Source: an uncultured bacterium
Lineage (GTDB): Bacteria > Actinomycetota > Coriobacteriia > Coriobacteriales > Coriobacteriaceae
Direction: 5' to 3'
DNA: 11,539 bases
Assembly: GCA_905215725.1 (NCBI GenBank)
Contig: CAJMRD010000065.1
Coordinates: forward strand, 1-11,539
Position numbers and translations under genes: made by a program
The notes under the pieces: generated by a model
Database searches by the model: none
What the model was told of the DNA's origin: nothing
The model's input: the letters and a program-made list of their open reading frames with translations, nothing else
In this document: positions 1 through 7,795 of the stretch, one piece after another
Layout of the letters: each line of letters starts with the position of its first letter
How positions within the stretch are numbered: position 1 is the stretch's first letter

Positions 1-2
1 CG

Positions 3-869
3 CCGGCAGACGCTGCCGCTCCGCAGCATCGAGCTCCGGTCATCTGCGCCATTTCGGGTTCGGGCGGTTGCGGCAAGTCGACGATCGTTGCCACCATGGC
101 ACACACATCGTCGCTGTTGGGCTTGCGTGCCGCCGTGCTCGACCTGGACCTGATGTTTGGAAACCTTTACGACTTGTTAGGCGTCGATGCTCCGCGCGAT
201 ATGGCGGCACTTATCGAGCCGTCGGCGGCGGGCACGCTCACCGAGCCGGATATCGTAGCCGCATCCCAGCGCGTGGCGCCGGGCGTTACGCTCTGGGGTC
301 CCGTCGCGGCGCCCGAGCAAGCCGAGCTCATGGCACGTCCGGTGGAGCTACTGCTCGATGTCCTGCGTCGCGAATCCGACGTGGTCTTTATCGATACCTC
401 GGTCTTTTGGGGCGATGCCGTGGCGGCTGCGGTGGCGGCGAGCGACCGTTGCCTGGTCGTTGGCGATGCGGCGGTGTCGTCCGCGACATCGGCATCGCGC
501 GTCATTGAACTGGCAAGTCGAGTAGGTGTGCCGCGCACGCGCATGAGCGCCGTGTTCAACCGGTTCGGTGCGCGCGGGGCAGACGAGGACGTCGCCATGC
601 GCTTTGAGATTGCCTGTGCGTTGAGCTCCAAGATTCGTATCGCCGATGGCGGGCAGGATCTCGCCGCGCTCATGGCGTTTGGGCGCGCCGACGAGGCAGT
701 GGGTCAGACGAGCGCTTTTGCGACCAGCGTGCGCGAGGCCACGCGCGAGATGCTCGTGGAACTGGGGTGCGCCGTCGGCCCTTGGAGCGATATAGTCGCC
801 GACCGTGCAACGCGTACCGAACGCCCGCGTATCCGCCTTCCCTGGTCGCGCGAGGGTGATCAGCGATGA
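3..869 (+). CDS. tadZ: TadZ/CpaE-like pilus-localisation ATPase (5' partial)
   Basis: The reading frame is already open at base 3 and continues from upstream, so the N-terminus is missing. The first internal ATG, at 96, lies after the P-loop and cannot be the true start. A Walker A-like loop, GSGGCGKST, is encoded at 57-83. It is followed by DLDLMFGN (the A' motif of the MinD/ParA superfamily, from about 141) and a Walker B-like strand DVVFIDTS near 380-402. The position equivalent to the MinD signature lysine (KGGxGK) is Ser. In Tad systems this family (CpaE/TadZ) is a cytoplasmic ATPase-like protein thought to place the pilus machine at a cell pole; an N-terminal receiver-like domain, if present, would lie upstream. 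Its stop overlaps the tadA start as ATGA. The family call is firm; its activity is inferred. Confidence 0.85.
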   Translation, partial: PADAAAPQHRAPVICAISGSGGCGKSTIVATMAHTSSLLGLRAAVLDLDLMFGNLYDLLGVDAPRDMAALIEPSAAGTLTEPDIVAASQRVAPGVTLWGPVAAPEQAELMARPVELLLDVLRRESDVVFIDTSVFWGDAVAAAVAASDRCLVVGDAAVSSATSASRVIELASRVGVPRTRMSAVFNRFGARGADEDVAMRFEIACALSSKIRIADGGQDLAALMAFGRADEAVGQTSAFATSVREATREMLVELGCAVGPWSDIVADRATRTERPRIRLPWSREGDQR

Positions 870-2194
870 GCCTGCAAACGAGGATTAAGGCTGCCGGCGC
901 TGCAGCGGCGGCAGCTCCTGTAGATGCGGGGCGTCGCCGCGCGGTGAAACGACGCACTAAGCGCGCCGTGATGGACCGCATGGGTTACGACGAAGTGGCG
1001 CGTATCAGCGCCTATATCGACCCGGTACTTGCCCGCTCGGAATTGCGTCCCGCGGTGGAGGCGGCGCTCAATGTTGAGGAGCCGACCGATCTCGCGACGC
1101 CCGAGCGCGAGACCATCATCGACGAGATTTTGGATGACGTGGTGGGCTTGGGGCCGTTGCAGCCGCTCATCGAGGACGACACCGTTACCGAGATCATGAT
1201 TAACGGCTGCCGCTCGGCTTTCTTTGAACGCGGCGGCGTCTTGCACCCCATCGAGCATGCGTTTGAGGATGATGAGCAGATCCGTGTGCTTATCGACCGC
1301 ATCATCTCGCCACTTGGCCGCCGTATCGACGAGCGCAGCCCCATCGTCAACGCCCGCCTCAAAACGGGCTATCGCGTCAACGCGGTGATTCCGCCTGTGG
1401 CGATTGACGGACCGATTCTCACCATCCGAAAGTTCTCGGACCGCATCTGCTCGCTGGACGAGCTTGTGGGGCTGGGGTCGCTGCCGCTTTGGTATGCGCA
1501 GCTGTTGTCGTGCGCGGTGTCGCTGCGACAGGACCTGGCGGTTGCGGGAGGCACGGGATCTGGTAAGACCACCCTGCTCAACGCGTTGTCATGTGAGATT
1601 TCCACCGGCGAGCGCATCGTGACGATCGAGGACTCTGCCGAGCTCAAGTTTGCGCATCATCCGCACGTGGTGCGTCTAGAGGCGCGCGAGGCTTCAATTG
1701 AGGGCGAGGGCGCGGTGACGATCCGCGACCTGGTGACCAATGCTCTGCGCATGCGCCCCGACCGCATCGTGGTGGGCGAGGTGCGCGGTGCCGAGTGCTG
1801 CGACATGTTGCAGGCCATGAACACGGGCCACGACGGGTCGCTCACGACACTTCATGCGGGTTCAGAACAGGAGACCGTGGTGCGTCTGACGTTGCTTGCA
1901 CGTTATGGCATCGATCTGCCGAGCGAGCTCATCGAGGAGCAGATTGCCATGGCGCTCGACGGCATCGTGATGTCCGAGCGCCACGCCGATGGCAGGCGTT
2001 TCGTCTCCTCGTATTCGGGGGTGCGTCGCGCCGCGTCGGGCGGCGTAGAGCTCGAGCGCTATGTGACTTTCGATGCCGCCGAGCGCACCTGGAAGCTTGA
2101 CCGCGAGCCGCCGTTTATCGCAGAAGGCCTGCGGTCGGGGACGCTCACACAAGAGGAGGTGGACGAATGGAGGTCGCTGTGCCCCTCGTCGTAG
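866..2194 (+). CDS. tadA: TadA/CpaF pilus assembly ATPase
   Basis: This 442-residue secretion ATPase of the PilT/VirB11 superfamily has every expected motif. These are Walker A GGTGSGKTT at residues 228-236 (Lys234), the Asp box IVTIEDSAEL with Glu255/Asp256, Walker B RIVVGEVRG at 300-308 (Glu305), and the His box GHDGSLTTLHAGS at 321-333. The N-terminal domain contains the CpaF-type stretch EIMINGCRS near residues 109-117. Length is normal for TadA. The protein would sit as a hexamer on the inner face of the membrane and hydrolyse ATP to drive pilus extension through TadB/TadC. The start is ATG overlapping the tadZ stop (ATGA), and the 3' end overlaps tadB by 28 nt, so synthesis is probably coupled on both sides. 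Confidence 0.95.
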   Translation: MSLQTRIKAAGAAAAAAPVDAGRRRAVKRRTKRAVMDRMGYDEVARISAYIDPVLARSELRPAVEAALNVEEPTDLATPERETIIDEILDDVVGLGPLQPLIEDDTVTEIMINGCRSAFFERGGVLHPIEHAFEDDEQIRVLIDRIISPLGRRIDERSPIVNARLKTGYRVNAVIPPVAIDGPILTIRKFSDRICSLDELVGLGSLPLWYAQLLSCAVSLRQDLAVAGGTGSGKTTLLNALSCEISTGERIVTIEDSAELKFAHHPHVVRLEAREASIEGEGAVTIRDLVTNALRMRPDRIVVGEVRGAECCDMLQAMNTGHDGSLTTLHAGSEQETVVRLTLLARYGIDLPSELIEEQIAMALDGIVMSERHADGRRFVSSYSGVRRAASGGVELERYVTFDAAERTWKLDREPPFIAEGLRSGTLTQEEVDEWRSLCPSS

Positions 2195-3093
2195 GGGGTT
2201 TGGCAGGGTTTTCTGTTGCGACGGCGTGTGGGGCGGAACCTCGTGTGCCGCAGGTACCGCCGGCGGAGCTGGCGCGTCAGACGCTCGAGACGGTGGCAGA
2301 GAAGCTGCCGCGTGAGCTGGTGGAAAACGATCTGCTGAAAAAGATTGCCCGCTCGTGGGCGTCGTTGATCCCCGCAGATCGCCTTGGGCTTGCTATTGAG
2401 GATAACGCGGCTCGTCTGGCATTTTTGCTGCTGTCGAGCGGTATCTGCAGTGTTTTGCTGGCCGTTGCGTCGTGGTCGCCCATCGGCTTTGTCTTGGGGC
2501 TGGTGGCGCCGTTTGGCGTGGGTGCCGCGCGTGACACCTTAGATCGCCGACGCGAACAGCATGATGTAGAAGAGGCCATGCCCGAGGCATTCACAGCGTT
2601 ATCCATGTCGCTTGCCTCGGGGCATTCGCTTGCACAGGGCATGCGCTTTGTGGGCGCCCATGCGCAAGAGCCGGTGCATACCGAGTTTTTGCGGGTGGCG
2701 GCGGCAATCGATTGCGGTATCTCGGCGACCGACGCACTCGATGACCTGCTCGTTCGCATCGATGCCCCCGGCCTTTCGCTTGTCACCTTGGCGCTCAAAG
2801 TATCGCAGCGTACCGGGGCTCCGCTTGCCGGCTTGCTGTCCGAGGCGTCGAGCATGGTGGGTGAGCGCATTGAGCTCAAACGCCGTCTGGACGTTAAGAC
2901 GTCGCAGGCGCGTATGTCGGCACACATGGTCGCGGCGATGCCGGCGGGCATGTGCGCGGTACTGGCTTTGCTTTCGGCAGACTTTCGCCGCGGTCTTGCG
3001 ACGCCGGCTGGTGCGGGCGCCGTGGTGTTGGGACTTGCCCTCAACGTCGTTGCCCTGGTAGTTATCCGGCGCATTATGCGGGTGGAGTTATGA
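2167..3093 (+). CDS. tadB: TadB-like inner-membrane platform protein (T2SSF domain)
   Basis: A 308-residue type II secretion F family protein. A hydrophobic N-terminal stretch (residues ~3-20) is followed by a soluble stretch, two adjacent membrane segments at ~83-104 and ~105-122, the cytoplasmic T2SSF domain (~138-245, with EAFTALSMSLASGHSLAQGM), and two C-terminal membrane segments (~250-270 and ~282-302). The order and length fit TadB, which with TadC forms the membrane platform that couples TadA to pilin polymerisation. The chosen ATG at 2167 has a strong ribosome binding site (aagaggaggt, 2151-2160) inside the end of tadA. The stop overlaps the next start as ATGA at 3090-3093. The T2SSF family is clear; TadB versus TadC is assigned by gene order. 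Confidence 0.88.
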   Translation: MEVAVPLVVGGLAGFSVATACGAEPRVPQVPPAELARQTLETVAEKLPRELVENDLLKKIARSWASLIPADRLGLAIEDNAARLAFLLLSSGICSVLLAVASWSPIGFVLGLVAPFGVGAARDTLDRRREQHDVEEAMPEAFTALSMSLASGHSLAQGMRFVGAHAQEPVHTEFLRVAAAIDCGISATDALDDLLVRIDAPGLSLVTLALKVSQRTGAPLAGLLSEASSMVGERIELKRRLDVKTSQARMSAHMVAAMPAGMCAVLALLSADFRRGLATPAGAGAVVLGLALNVVALVVIRRIMRVEL

Positions 3094-3731
3094 GCGCCCT
3101 GGTCGGGGTCGCGGCCTGTCTGTGTGCCCTGAGCGTATTTGCCGCGACAGGTTTGGAGCGTGCGGATGCTCGCAAGATTGCAGAGACGTGCAAGCGTGAG
3201 ACGGTACGGGTCATTGCTGCGGGCTGCTCGGTGATTGATGCCCTGACCGCGCGAATGAAGGGCGCGATTGGGGCGGGCGGCCCGGCGCGGGTGTCGCTCG
3301 GTGAGGTGTCCGAGATGATCGACGTGGTGCGCCTGGGGCTTTCTGCCGGCCTTTCGTTTGACGCGGCGCTCGAGATTTTCTGCGCCAATCGTCGGTCGGT
3401 GCTGGCCGTCCGTCTTGAACGAGCCTGCATGGCGTGGCAGGTGGGCGTGGGGACGCGCGAGGCCGAGCTGTTGGCTGCCGCGCGTGATTTAGACGTGAGG
3501 GCGCTCGAGACCTTTGCCATCACGGTGGGGCAGGCGCTTGCCCTGGGCGCTCCGCTGGCCGAGACGCTGGCTGCTCAAAGTCGCGAGATCCGTGCGGCCC
3601 ATCGCGCCGCAGTCGAGCGCGAGATCGAGCGCGCACCGGTCAAGTTGCTAATTCCCACCGGCACGCTCATCTTGCCGGCGTTGCTTCTGTCCATATTGGG
3701 CCCGCTGCTGGGAGCAGGCGGGATGATGTAG
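3090..3731 (+). CDS. tadC: TadC-like inner-membrane platform protein (T2SSF domain)
   Basis: This 213-residue protein is the second T2SSF-type platform component. It has an N-terminal membrane segment (residues ~3-20), a cytoplasmic helical domain (~60-180) in which SEMIDVVRLGLSAGLSFDAAL matches the T2SSF pattern, and a C-terminal hydrophobic hairpin (LLIPTGTLILPALLLSILGP, ~186-205). The start was chosen at ATG 3090, which overlaps the tadB stop as ATGA and has ggtggag just upstream. The frame is open further upstream (an in-frame ATG at 2952), but that would add 46 residues encoded inside tadB. It is shorter than many TadC proteins, mainly at the N-terminus. It should pair with TadB beneath the growing pilus. 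Confidence 0.87.
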   Translation: MSALVGVAACLCALSVFAATGLERADARKIAETCKRETVRVIAAGCSVIDALTARMKGAIGAGGPARVSLGEVSEMIDVVRLGLSAGLSFDAALEIFCANRRSVLAVRLERACMAWQVGVGTREAELLAAARDLDVRALETFAITVGQALALGAPLAETLAAQSREIRAAHRAAVEREIERAPVKLLIPTGTLILPALLLSILGPLLGAGGMM

Positions 3732-3741
3732 GGAGGAATAC

Positions 3742-3975
3742 ATGAACACGATGACCGACATTGCGGGCAAGGCTTTGGGCTGGGCTTTTTGCCGGGCAAT
3801 CCGCGCTCGCCAGCGTGCCAAGGTGCTGTTGCGGGAGGAGAGCGCGCAGGGCACTACCGAATACGCCATCTTGGTCGGCGTGCTCGTAGTGATTGCGATT
3901 ATCGCCATCGTCGCGTTTAAGAGCAAAGTCGAAGAACTATGGAACGCGATCAAAGACGGTATCAACAGCCTGTAG
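3742..3975 (+). CDS. flp: Flp-type major prepilin
   Basis: This 77-residue protein has the Flp/type IVb pilin layout: a basic leader, a processing signature EESAQGTTEYA, then a hydrophobic helix (AILVGVLVVIAIIAIVAF) and a short polar tail. If the conserved Glu is placed at +5, as in other type IV prepilins, cleavage falls between Ala and Gln (EESA/QGTTE). That leaves Ala, not the usual Gly, at -1, and gives a leader of about 35 residues and a mature pilin of about 42. It has its own strong ribosome binding site (gggagga, 3731-3737) after a 10-nt gap from tadC, in keeping with a subunit needed in many copies. It is the best candidate for the major pilin; the four-residue TTEY motif is typical of the family. 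Confidence 0.88.
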   Translation: MNTMTDIAGKALGWAFCRAIRARQRAKVLLREESAQGTTEYAILVGVLVVIAIIAIVAFKSKVEELWNAIKDGINSL

Positions 3976-4502
3976 GAGGCAGGCGGCCTGTTGGTTCGCC
4001 GCTGGTGCTCGTCTGTTTGCTCGTGGCAATAGCGGTGACGCTTTGGGGACTGGGTGTTGCGCGACAGCAGCGTCCAGGCGCTACTGCCGATTTGGGATCG
4101 GGCTCGGCGGCGGTGTCACAGGCGGAAGGCGCGGGAGATGTGGGAGGTCAGAATGCCGCCGTCACGGCTCAGACCTTTTTGCAGGTACTCGACGAGCGGG
4201 CCGCCAGCGCGACGAAGCCGTCTGCGGACAACGCGATCGCGGTTCGACTCGCATGGTCCGAGGACCGGCCGATGACCGAGGCGGCGGCAGACCTGTTGCG
4301 CGCCTACCGCGAGGTGCCTACGGCCCAACTCGCCCTGAGCGGCTATCTCGATATTAAGGGCAACGTATGGGGCGCCATCGTGCGCGATGGGCGAGGCTGG
4401 GTCGACATGGTGACGGTTGCCGCGGATGCCGGCGATGCCTCGTGCCGCCTGCGTGCCGTGCGTCTGGTTCCGCAAACAACGGAGTCAAAGGAGGGGTCGT
4501 GA
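3939..4502 (+). CDS. Unrecognised membrane-anchored protein in Tad operon
   Basis: I do not recognise a family. The 187-residue product has a basic N-terminus (about 20 residues, rich in Arg), one membrane segment at ~20-41 (PLVLVCLLVAIAVTLWGLGV), an Ala/Gly/Ser-rich linker (~45-75), and a globular C-terminal part (~78-180) likely exposed outside. The topology (N-in, single anchor) and location between two pilin genes suggest an accessory assembly or anchoring protein; this is inference only. The ATG at 3939 lies inside the flp 3' end (37-nt overlap) with a poor ribosome binding site. GTG at 4005 is an alternative, but it would start inside the membrane segment and sits about 25 nt from the nearest aggagg. 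It ends 1 nt before the next start codon. Confidence 0.7.
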   Translation: MERDQRRYQQPVGGRRPVGSPLVLVCLLVAIAVTLWGLGVARQQRPGATADLGSGSAAVSQAEGAGDVGGQNAAVTAQTFLQVLDERAASATKPSADNAIAVRLAWSEDRPMTEAAADLLRAYREVPTAQLALSGYLDIKGNVWGAIVRDGRGWVDMVTVAADAGDASCRLRAVRLVPQTTESKEGS

Positions 4503-4503
4503 A

Positions 4504-4722
4504 ATGCATGATGTCCTGCGTGAGGAATCTGCTCAGTCGACCGTCGAATACGCCATCGTCACCGTGGCGCTGTTGTCGATTGTGCTGGCGATTGCGGGGC
4601 TTTGGCGCGCTGGCACCGATGGGCGCTTGGCGGCACTGGTCGAGCGGGCAGCGTCTCATGGCGTCGCTCCGTCGTCGGTTATCGATGCCGCGACGGGTGC
4701 CAAGGACATCGCTCTGTATTGA
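4504..4722 (+). CDS. Small pilin-like protein (second prepilin)
   Basis: This 72-residue protein carries a leader (MHDVLREESA), then QSTVEYAIVTVALLSIVLAIAGLW, a pilin-type processing signature and hydrophobic helix, and a ~40-residue tail. The site resembles that of the major pilin upstream (Ala at -1, Gln at +1, Glu at +5). The leader is much shorter (about 10 residues) and the tail longer, so it may be a minor pilin rather than a copy of the major one. The start at ATG 4504 is supported by an excellent ribosome binding site (aaggaggg, 4488-4495). The frame is also open upstream to 4417, but that would lie inside the previous gene. The next gene overlaps its 3' end. Confidence 0.8.
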   Translation: MHDVLREESAQSTVEYAIVTVALLSIVLAIAGLWRAGTDGRLAALVERAASHGVAPSSVIDAATGAKDIALY

Positions 4723-5188
4723 TATCGCGCGCGAGGATCGGGCGCAGTCTACGGTCGAGGCCGCCTTTTTGCTGCCGACGTTTTTGACGCTTATCTTGCT
4801 CGCGTTGCAGCCGGTATGCCTGCTCTATACGCGTGCGGTTATGGAGTCCGCTGCCGCCGAGACCGCACGGCTTATGACCACGACGACGGTGGAGGACGAC
4901 GACCTTAAGGAGTTCACTCGCCGCAGACTTGCCGCGGTGCCCGACGTCTCGATTTTTCATGCCGGCGGGCCGCTGTCGTGGGATATCGAGTTGGGGCGGG
5001 CCGGTGCGGGTGGCGTCTCGTCCGTGTCCGTTTCCGGCGAGGTCAAGCCGTTACCTGTGATCGGTGCGTTTGCGCAGGCTATGGGTTGTACCGCCGAGGG
5101 CGGCTACGTTGAGCTCAAGGTCGATGTCTCGTATCAATCGCGTCCCGAATGGCTGGAGGGAGATTATGATTCGTGGATTGCTGCATGA
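4685..5188 (+). CDS. tadE: TadE-like minor pilin
   Basis: A protein of about 167 residues with a TadE-like N-terminus: EDRAQSTVEAAFLLPTFL, then a hydrophobic helix of about 20 residues (LTLILLALQPVCLLY) and an extracytoplasmic domain. TadE/TadF proteins are pseudopilins processed by the prepilin peptidase and needed for Flp pilus assembly. The signature again has Ala-Gln at the expected cleavage point. The start is uncertain: ATG 4658, ATG 4685 and GTG 4697 are in frame inside the previous gene and none has a clear ribosome binding site, which suggests translation coupled to the gene before. ATG 4685 was chosen because it gives a short basic leader. Its 3' end overlaps the following gene by 23 nt. 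Confidence 0.78.
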   Translation: MPRRVPRTSLCIDIAREDRAQSTVEAAFLLPTFLTLILLALQPVCLLYTRAVMESAAAETARLMTTTTVEDDDLKEFTRRRLAAVPDVSIFHAGGPLSWDIELGRAGAGGVSSVSVSGEVKPLPVIGAFAQAMGCTAEGGYVELKVDVSYQSRPEWLEGDYDSWIAA

Positions 5189-7319
5189 GATTAAGCGTTT
5201 CTGGTCTAGATGCGTTTTGACGCGCCGTCCGAGCTGCCATCGCAAGCGAGGCGGCTTTATGGGTCGAGCCGGTATCGACCTGTTTATCGAAGACGGTGCC
5301 TACACCACGCTTTCCTCTGCGGTGGTCATATTGGTGGTGCTCACGCTGCTGTTTTCGTCGACGGCGGCGATATGGAGCATGTCGCGCGCGGGGGACACCC
5401 AGGTGGCTGCCGATAGCGGCGCGCTGGCAGGCGCCAATGTGGTGTCGTCCTATCACACGGCTGCCACGGTGGTGGATGCGAGCATTTTGAGTTTGGGCCT
5501 AGCGGGGTTTGCCACGATCGGGACGGGCCTGGTCGCTATCCTCATCCCGGGTGCCGAACCAGTTGCCGGCAATATGGTCGACACCGGGATTGAGATCATT
5601 AAAACGCGCAACAAGTTTGCCAAAAGCGCATCGGAAGGCTTACAGAAAATCGAGACGGCTCTGCCGTATCTGATCGCCGCGCGTGCCACGCAGGCGGTGT
5701 CGGCGCAGGATACCGATAGTGTGACCTATACCGGTACGGCGCTTGCCGTGCCCAAGACATCCGAGTCGGACTTCGCTGCGCTCGAGGGGTCCGAGATCTC
5801 GACCGATGCCATTAAAGGCACATCAGATGATTTGGAGCGTGCGGCCGAGGAGCTGCGGAAGGCTTCTGAGGACACGGCAAAGGCTAAAGAGCGCGCTTGG
5901 CTGGCGGATTGTGGTGGGTCGGACAAGGGCTCGGTCAGCAGCTGTTCTTGCATGTGGGAGCGTGCGAAAAGCCTAGCGGATCTCTCTGGTGCTCAAAATC
6001 CACATTACGCTTCGAGCGTTACGTGGGAGCCGCAAGTGGCGCTCGATCGCGCGAAGGCCTACTATCGCCAGCGCCTGGCAAATGAGAAACCGCATGGTTC
6101 AAGCGTCGAGACGAAGGCGGAGTCGGCGGCGCGCAAGGCGTTTTACACCTATGCGAGTACAGAGGTCAATCGTGCATATGTAACCGAGGACGGAGATGAA
6201 GTCGCTTCCTATATCCCGCTGTTGCCGCGCAACACTGACGAGGTGCGAGCGACGGAACTCTATACCGATACGGTGTGGCCAACCAGTGCCATCGATGGCA
6301 AGACGTATCTGCATTACGGAACGAGTTGCCCCAACTATAAGAAGGGGGCGCCATGCGGGCTGGCCTCGGTTGCTGCTTATGACGGGCAGGACAAATGCAA
6401 TAGATGCCATTTTGGTGTTTCGTCGCTCGGTGCCGTTGCGGCTCCTTCGACTTCTATCGAAAACGGCTTTGAGTACCACTTTGATCGATTCAAAGAGGCT
6501 CTGGAAGACTACGTCGAATGCCGCAACAAAGAACTCGAACTTGAGCGCCAGACCGAGGATGAGGCCGACCGTGCGGGCAATGCGTTTGACCAGGCCATTA
6601 AAGCGCTTTCGGGCGAGCGCCCGCGTATCGCTCCGCCCGGTCGCAACGGCGTGGTCGCCTTTGCGGTTTCGGGTGCCATCTCGAGCCCCGATGAGCTCAA
6701 CTCTTCGTTTAACACGGCAGTCAGGCTTGGCGATCGCGGTGCTATCTCTGCCGCGGTGCTGGCGCCCGATGAGGCGACGGCGCAAAACAACGTGCTTTCG
6801 CGATTTTTCTCGTCATTGAAGGAACGCTCGGGCGGCGTTGCCGGCGTACTCGATGGCGTCATGGATGTTTGGGGACGGCTGCTTGTGGGATACGGAGACA
6901 TCCAAGGTTCGGCCGACGAACTTATGGACGAGATGATTAAAGGCCTAGGAGGGGGCAGCGGCGCGTTGGGCTCCATCGCATCGTGGCTCGGCGATACCGT
7001 TTCGGCGTCCGTGGCGGCGTTGGGTCTGGAACCGTGCGACTTGCGCCTGCGAAAGCCGGTGCTGACCGATTCCGCCAACGTCATTAAGAGTCCGGGGTCT
7101 GACATTGCTGGTTTCTCTCAAGCGCAAGACAAGCTGCGAGGTATTCCGTTGGGCGTGACCGATCCCAAGGAGCTTTGCGAGGCATTGGAATATCAAGTCG
7201 AACGCACCATTAGCGGTACGGTGTTCACGCTTGCGGAGATTCCTCTGCCCGGCGGCGGCTCCATCCCACTCACCGTCGATGTCGCCACGCTGGTTGGCGC
7301 TCTGGGCGGTGGGTCGTAA
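5166..7319 (+). CDS. Large TadG-like pilus-associated protein with Cys-rich middle
   Basis: This 717-residue protein starts at ATG 5166, with a strong site (ggaggg, 5155-5160) inside tadE. Its N-terminus is basic, then comes a membrane segment at ~47-70 and the stretch GDTQVAADSGALAGANVV (~76-93), which matches the Tad/TadG-like N-terminal domain (the AADxxALAGA pattern). A second hydrophobic, Gly-rich stretch lies at ~106-130. The region ~220-470 is charged and helix-rich, interrupted by a Cys-rich section: Cys249/260/262 and Cys388/397/411/414, with CNRCH at 411-415. The C-terminal ~220 residues are Gly/Ser/Ala-rich with one hydrophobic stretch around 600-620. I infer a membrane-anchored, outward-facing pilus component or adhesin. 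Beyond the N-terminal domain I recognise no family. It is much larger than a pilin and is the largest gene of the operon. Confidence 0.8.
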   Translation: MIRGLLHEIKRFWSRCVLTRRPSCHRKRGGFMGRAGIDLFIEDGAYTTLSSAVVILVVLTLLFSSTAAIWSMSRAGDTQVAADSGALAGANVVSSYHTAATVVDASILSLGLAGFATIGTGLVAILIPGAEPVAGNMVDTGIEIIKTRNKFAKSASEGLQKIETALPYLIAARATQAVSAQDTDSVTYTGTALAVPKTSESDFAALEGSEISTDAIKGTSDDLERAAEELRKASEDTAKAKERAWLADCGGSDKGSVSSCSCMWERAKSLADLSGAQNPHYASSVTWEPQVALDRAKAYYRQRLANEKPHGSSVETKAESAARKAFYTYASTEVNRAYVTEDGDEVASYIPLLPRNTDEVRATELYTDTVWPTSAIDGKTYLHYGTSCPNYKKGAPCGLASVAAYDGQDKCNRCHFGVSSLGAVAAPSTSIENGFEYHFDRFKEALEDYVECRNKELELERQTEDEADRAGNAFDQAIKALSGERPRIAPPGRNGVVAFAVSGAISSPDELNSSFNTAVRLGDRGAISAAVLAPDEATAQNNVLSRFFSSLKERSGGVAGVLDGVMDVWGRLLVGYGDIQGSADELMDEMIKGLGGGSGALGSIASWLGDTVSASVAALGLEPCDLRLRKPVLTDSANVIKSPGSDIAGFSQAQDKLRGIPLGVTDPKELCEALEYQVERTISGTVFTLAEIPLPGGGSIPLTVDVATLVGALGGGS

Positions 7320-7795
7320 TGAGTATCCGCATGCGTCTGCGCGAGGAGCGTGCCCAAGCGACGGTGGAGATGGCAGTGGTTGCGCCCGTTTTGCTGGTGC
7401 TGGCGCTCATCGTGTACAACGTCATGGTCTTTGCCAGCGCTGTCGCGCGCTTCGACCGCGTGGTGCCCGACATCGTGCTGGCGCACGCTGTGGCGCCGGG
7501 CGGGGAGGGTGACGAGAGCTCTGCCGATGCCTCGGCGACGGTTCAGACTCAAATTCTGAATGCCATGGAAGGCTATGACTTGCAGATCGAAGTGTCGAGC
7601 GAGCAAGGCGCGGAGGCATCGGATGGTGGCCTGCTCTCCCTATCCGGTACGTTTAGGACCTACACCTGCACCATGCACTATGAGCCGTGGCCGACTTTTC
7701 TCAGCATCGCTGGCGTTTCGCTGGGGGCGCCGACAACGTTGTCGCACGAGCGCGCGGTGACGGTCGATCCATGGCGCCCAGGGGTGGTCATGTGA
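7319..7795 (+). CDS. TadE/TadF-like minor pilin
   Basis: A 158-residue protein with a short basic leader, the signature REERAQATVEMAVVAPVLLV and a hydrophobic helix to about residue 43, then a polar domain with two Cys spaced for a possible disulfide or short loop (TYTCTMHY has one of them). This is the TadE-like pseudopilin layout, so it is probably processed by the same peptidase as the other pilins and incorporated as a minor subunit, or used to start assembly. It starts at ATG 7319, overlapping the stop of the previous gene as TAATG. Only a weak ribosome binding site precedes it, so coupled translation is likely. Its stop overlaps the next start as GTGA (7792-7795). Confidence 0.78.
   Translation: MSIRMRLREERAQATVEMAVVAPVLLVLALIVYNVMVFASAVARFDRVVPDIVLAHAVAPGGEGDESSADASATVQTQILNAMEGYDLQIEVSSEQGAEASDGGLLSLSGTFRTYTCTMHYEPWPTFLSIAGVSLGAPTTLSHERAVTVDPWRPGVVM

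Noticed and set aside
96..869. ATG 96 as the start of tadZ
   Set aside because: It would remove the P-loop encoded at 57-83; the frame is open to the window edge.
1862..2152. Minus-strand open frames inside tadA, tadB and other Tad genes
   Set aside because: All are opposite well-supported genes, lack domains and ribosome binding sites, and follow from high GC content.
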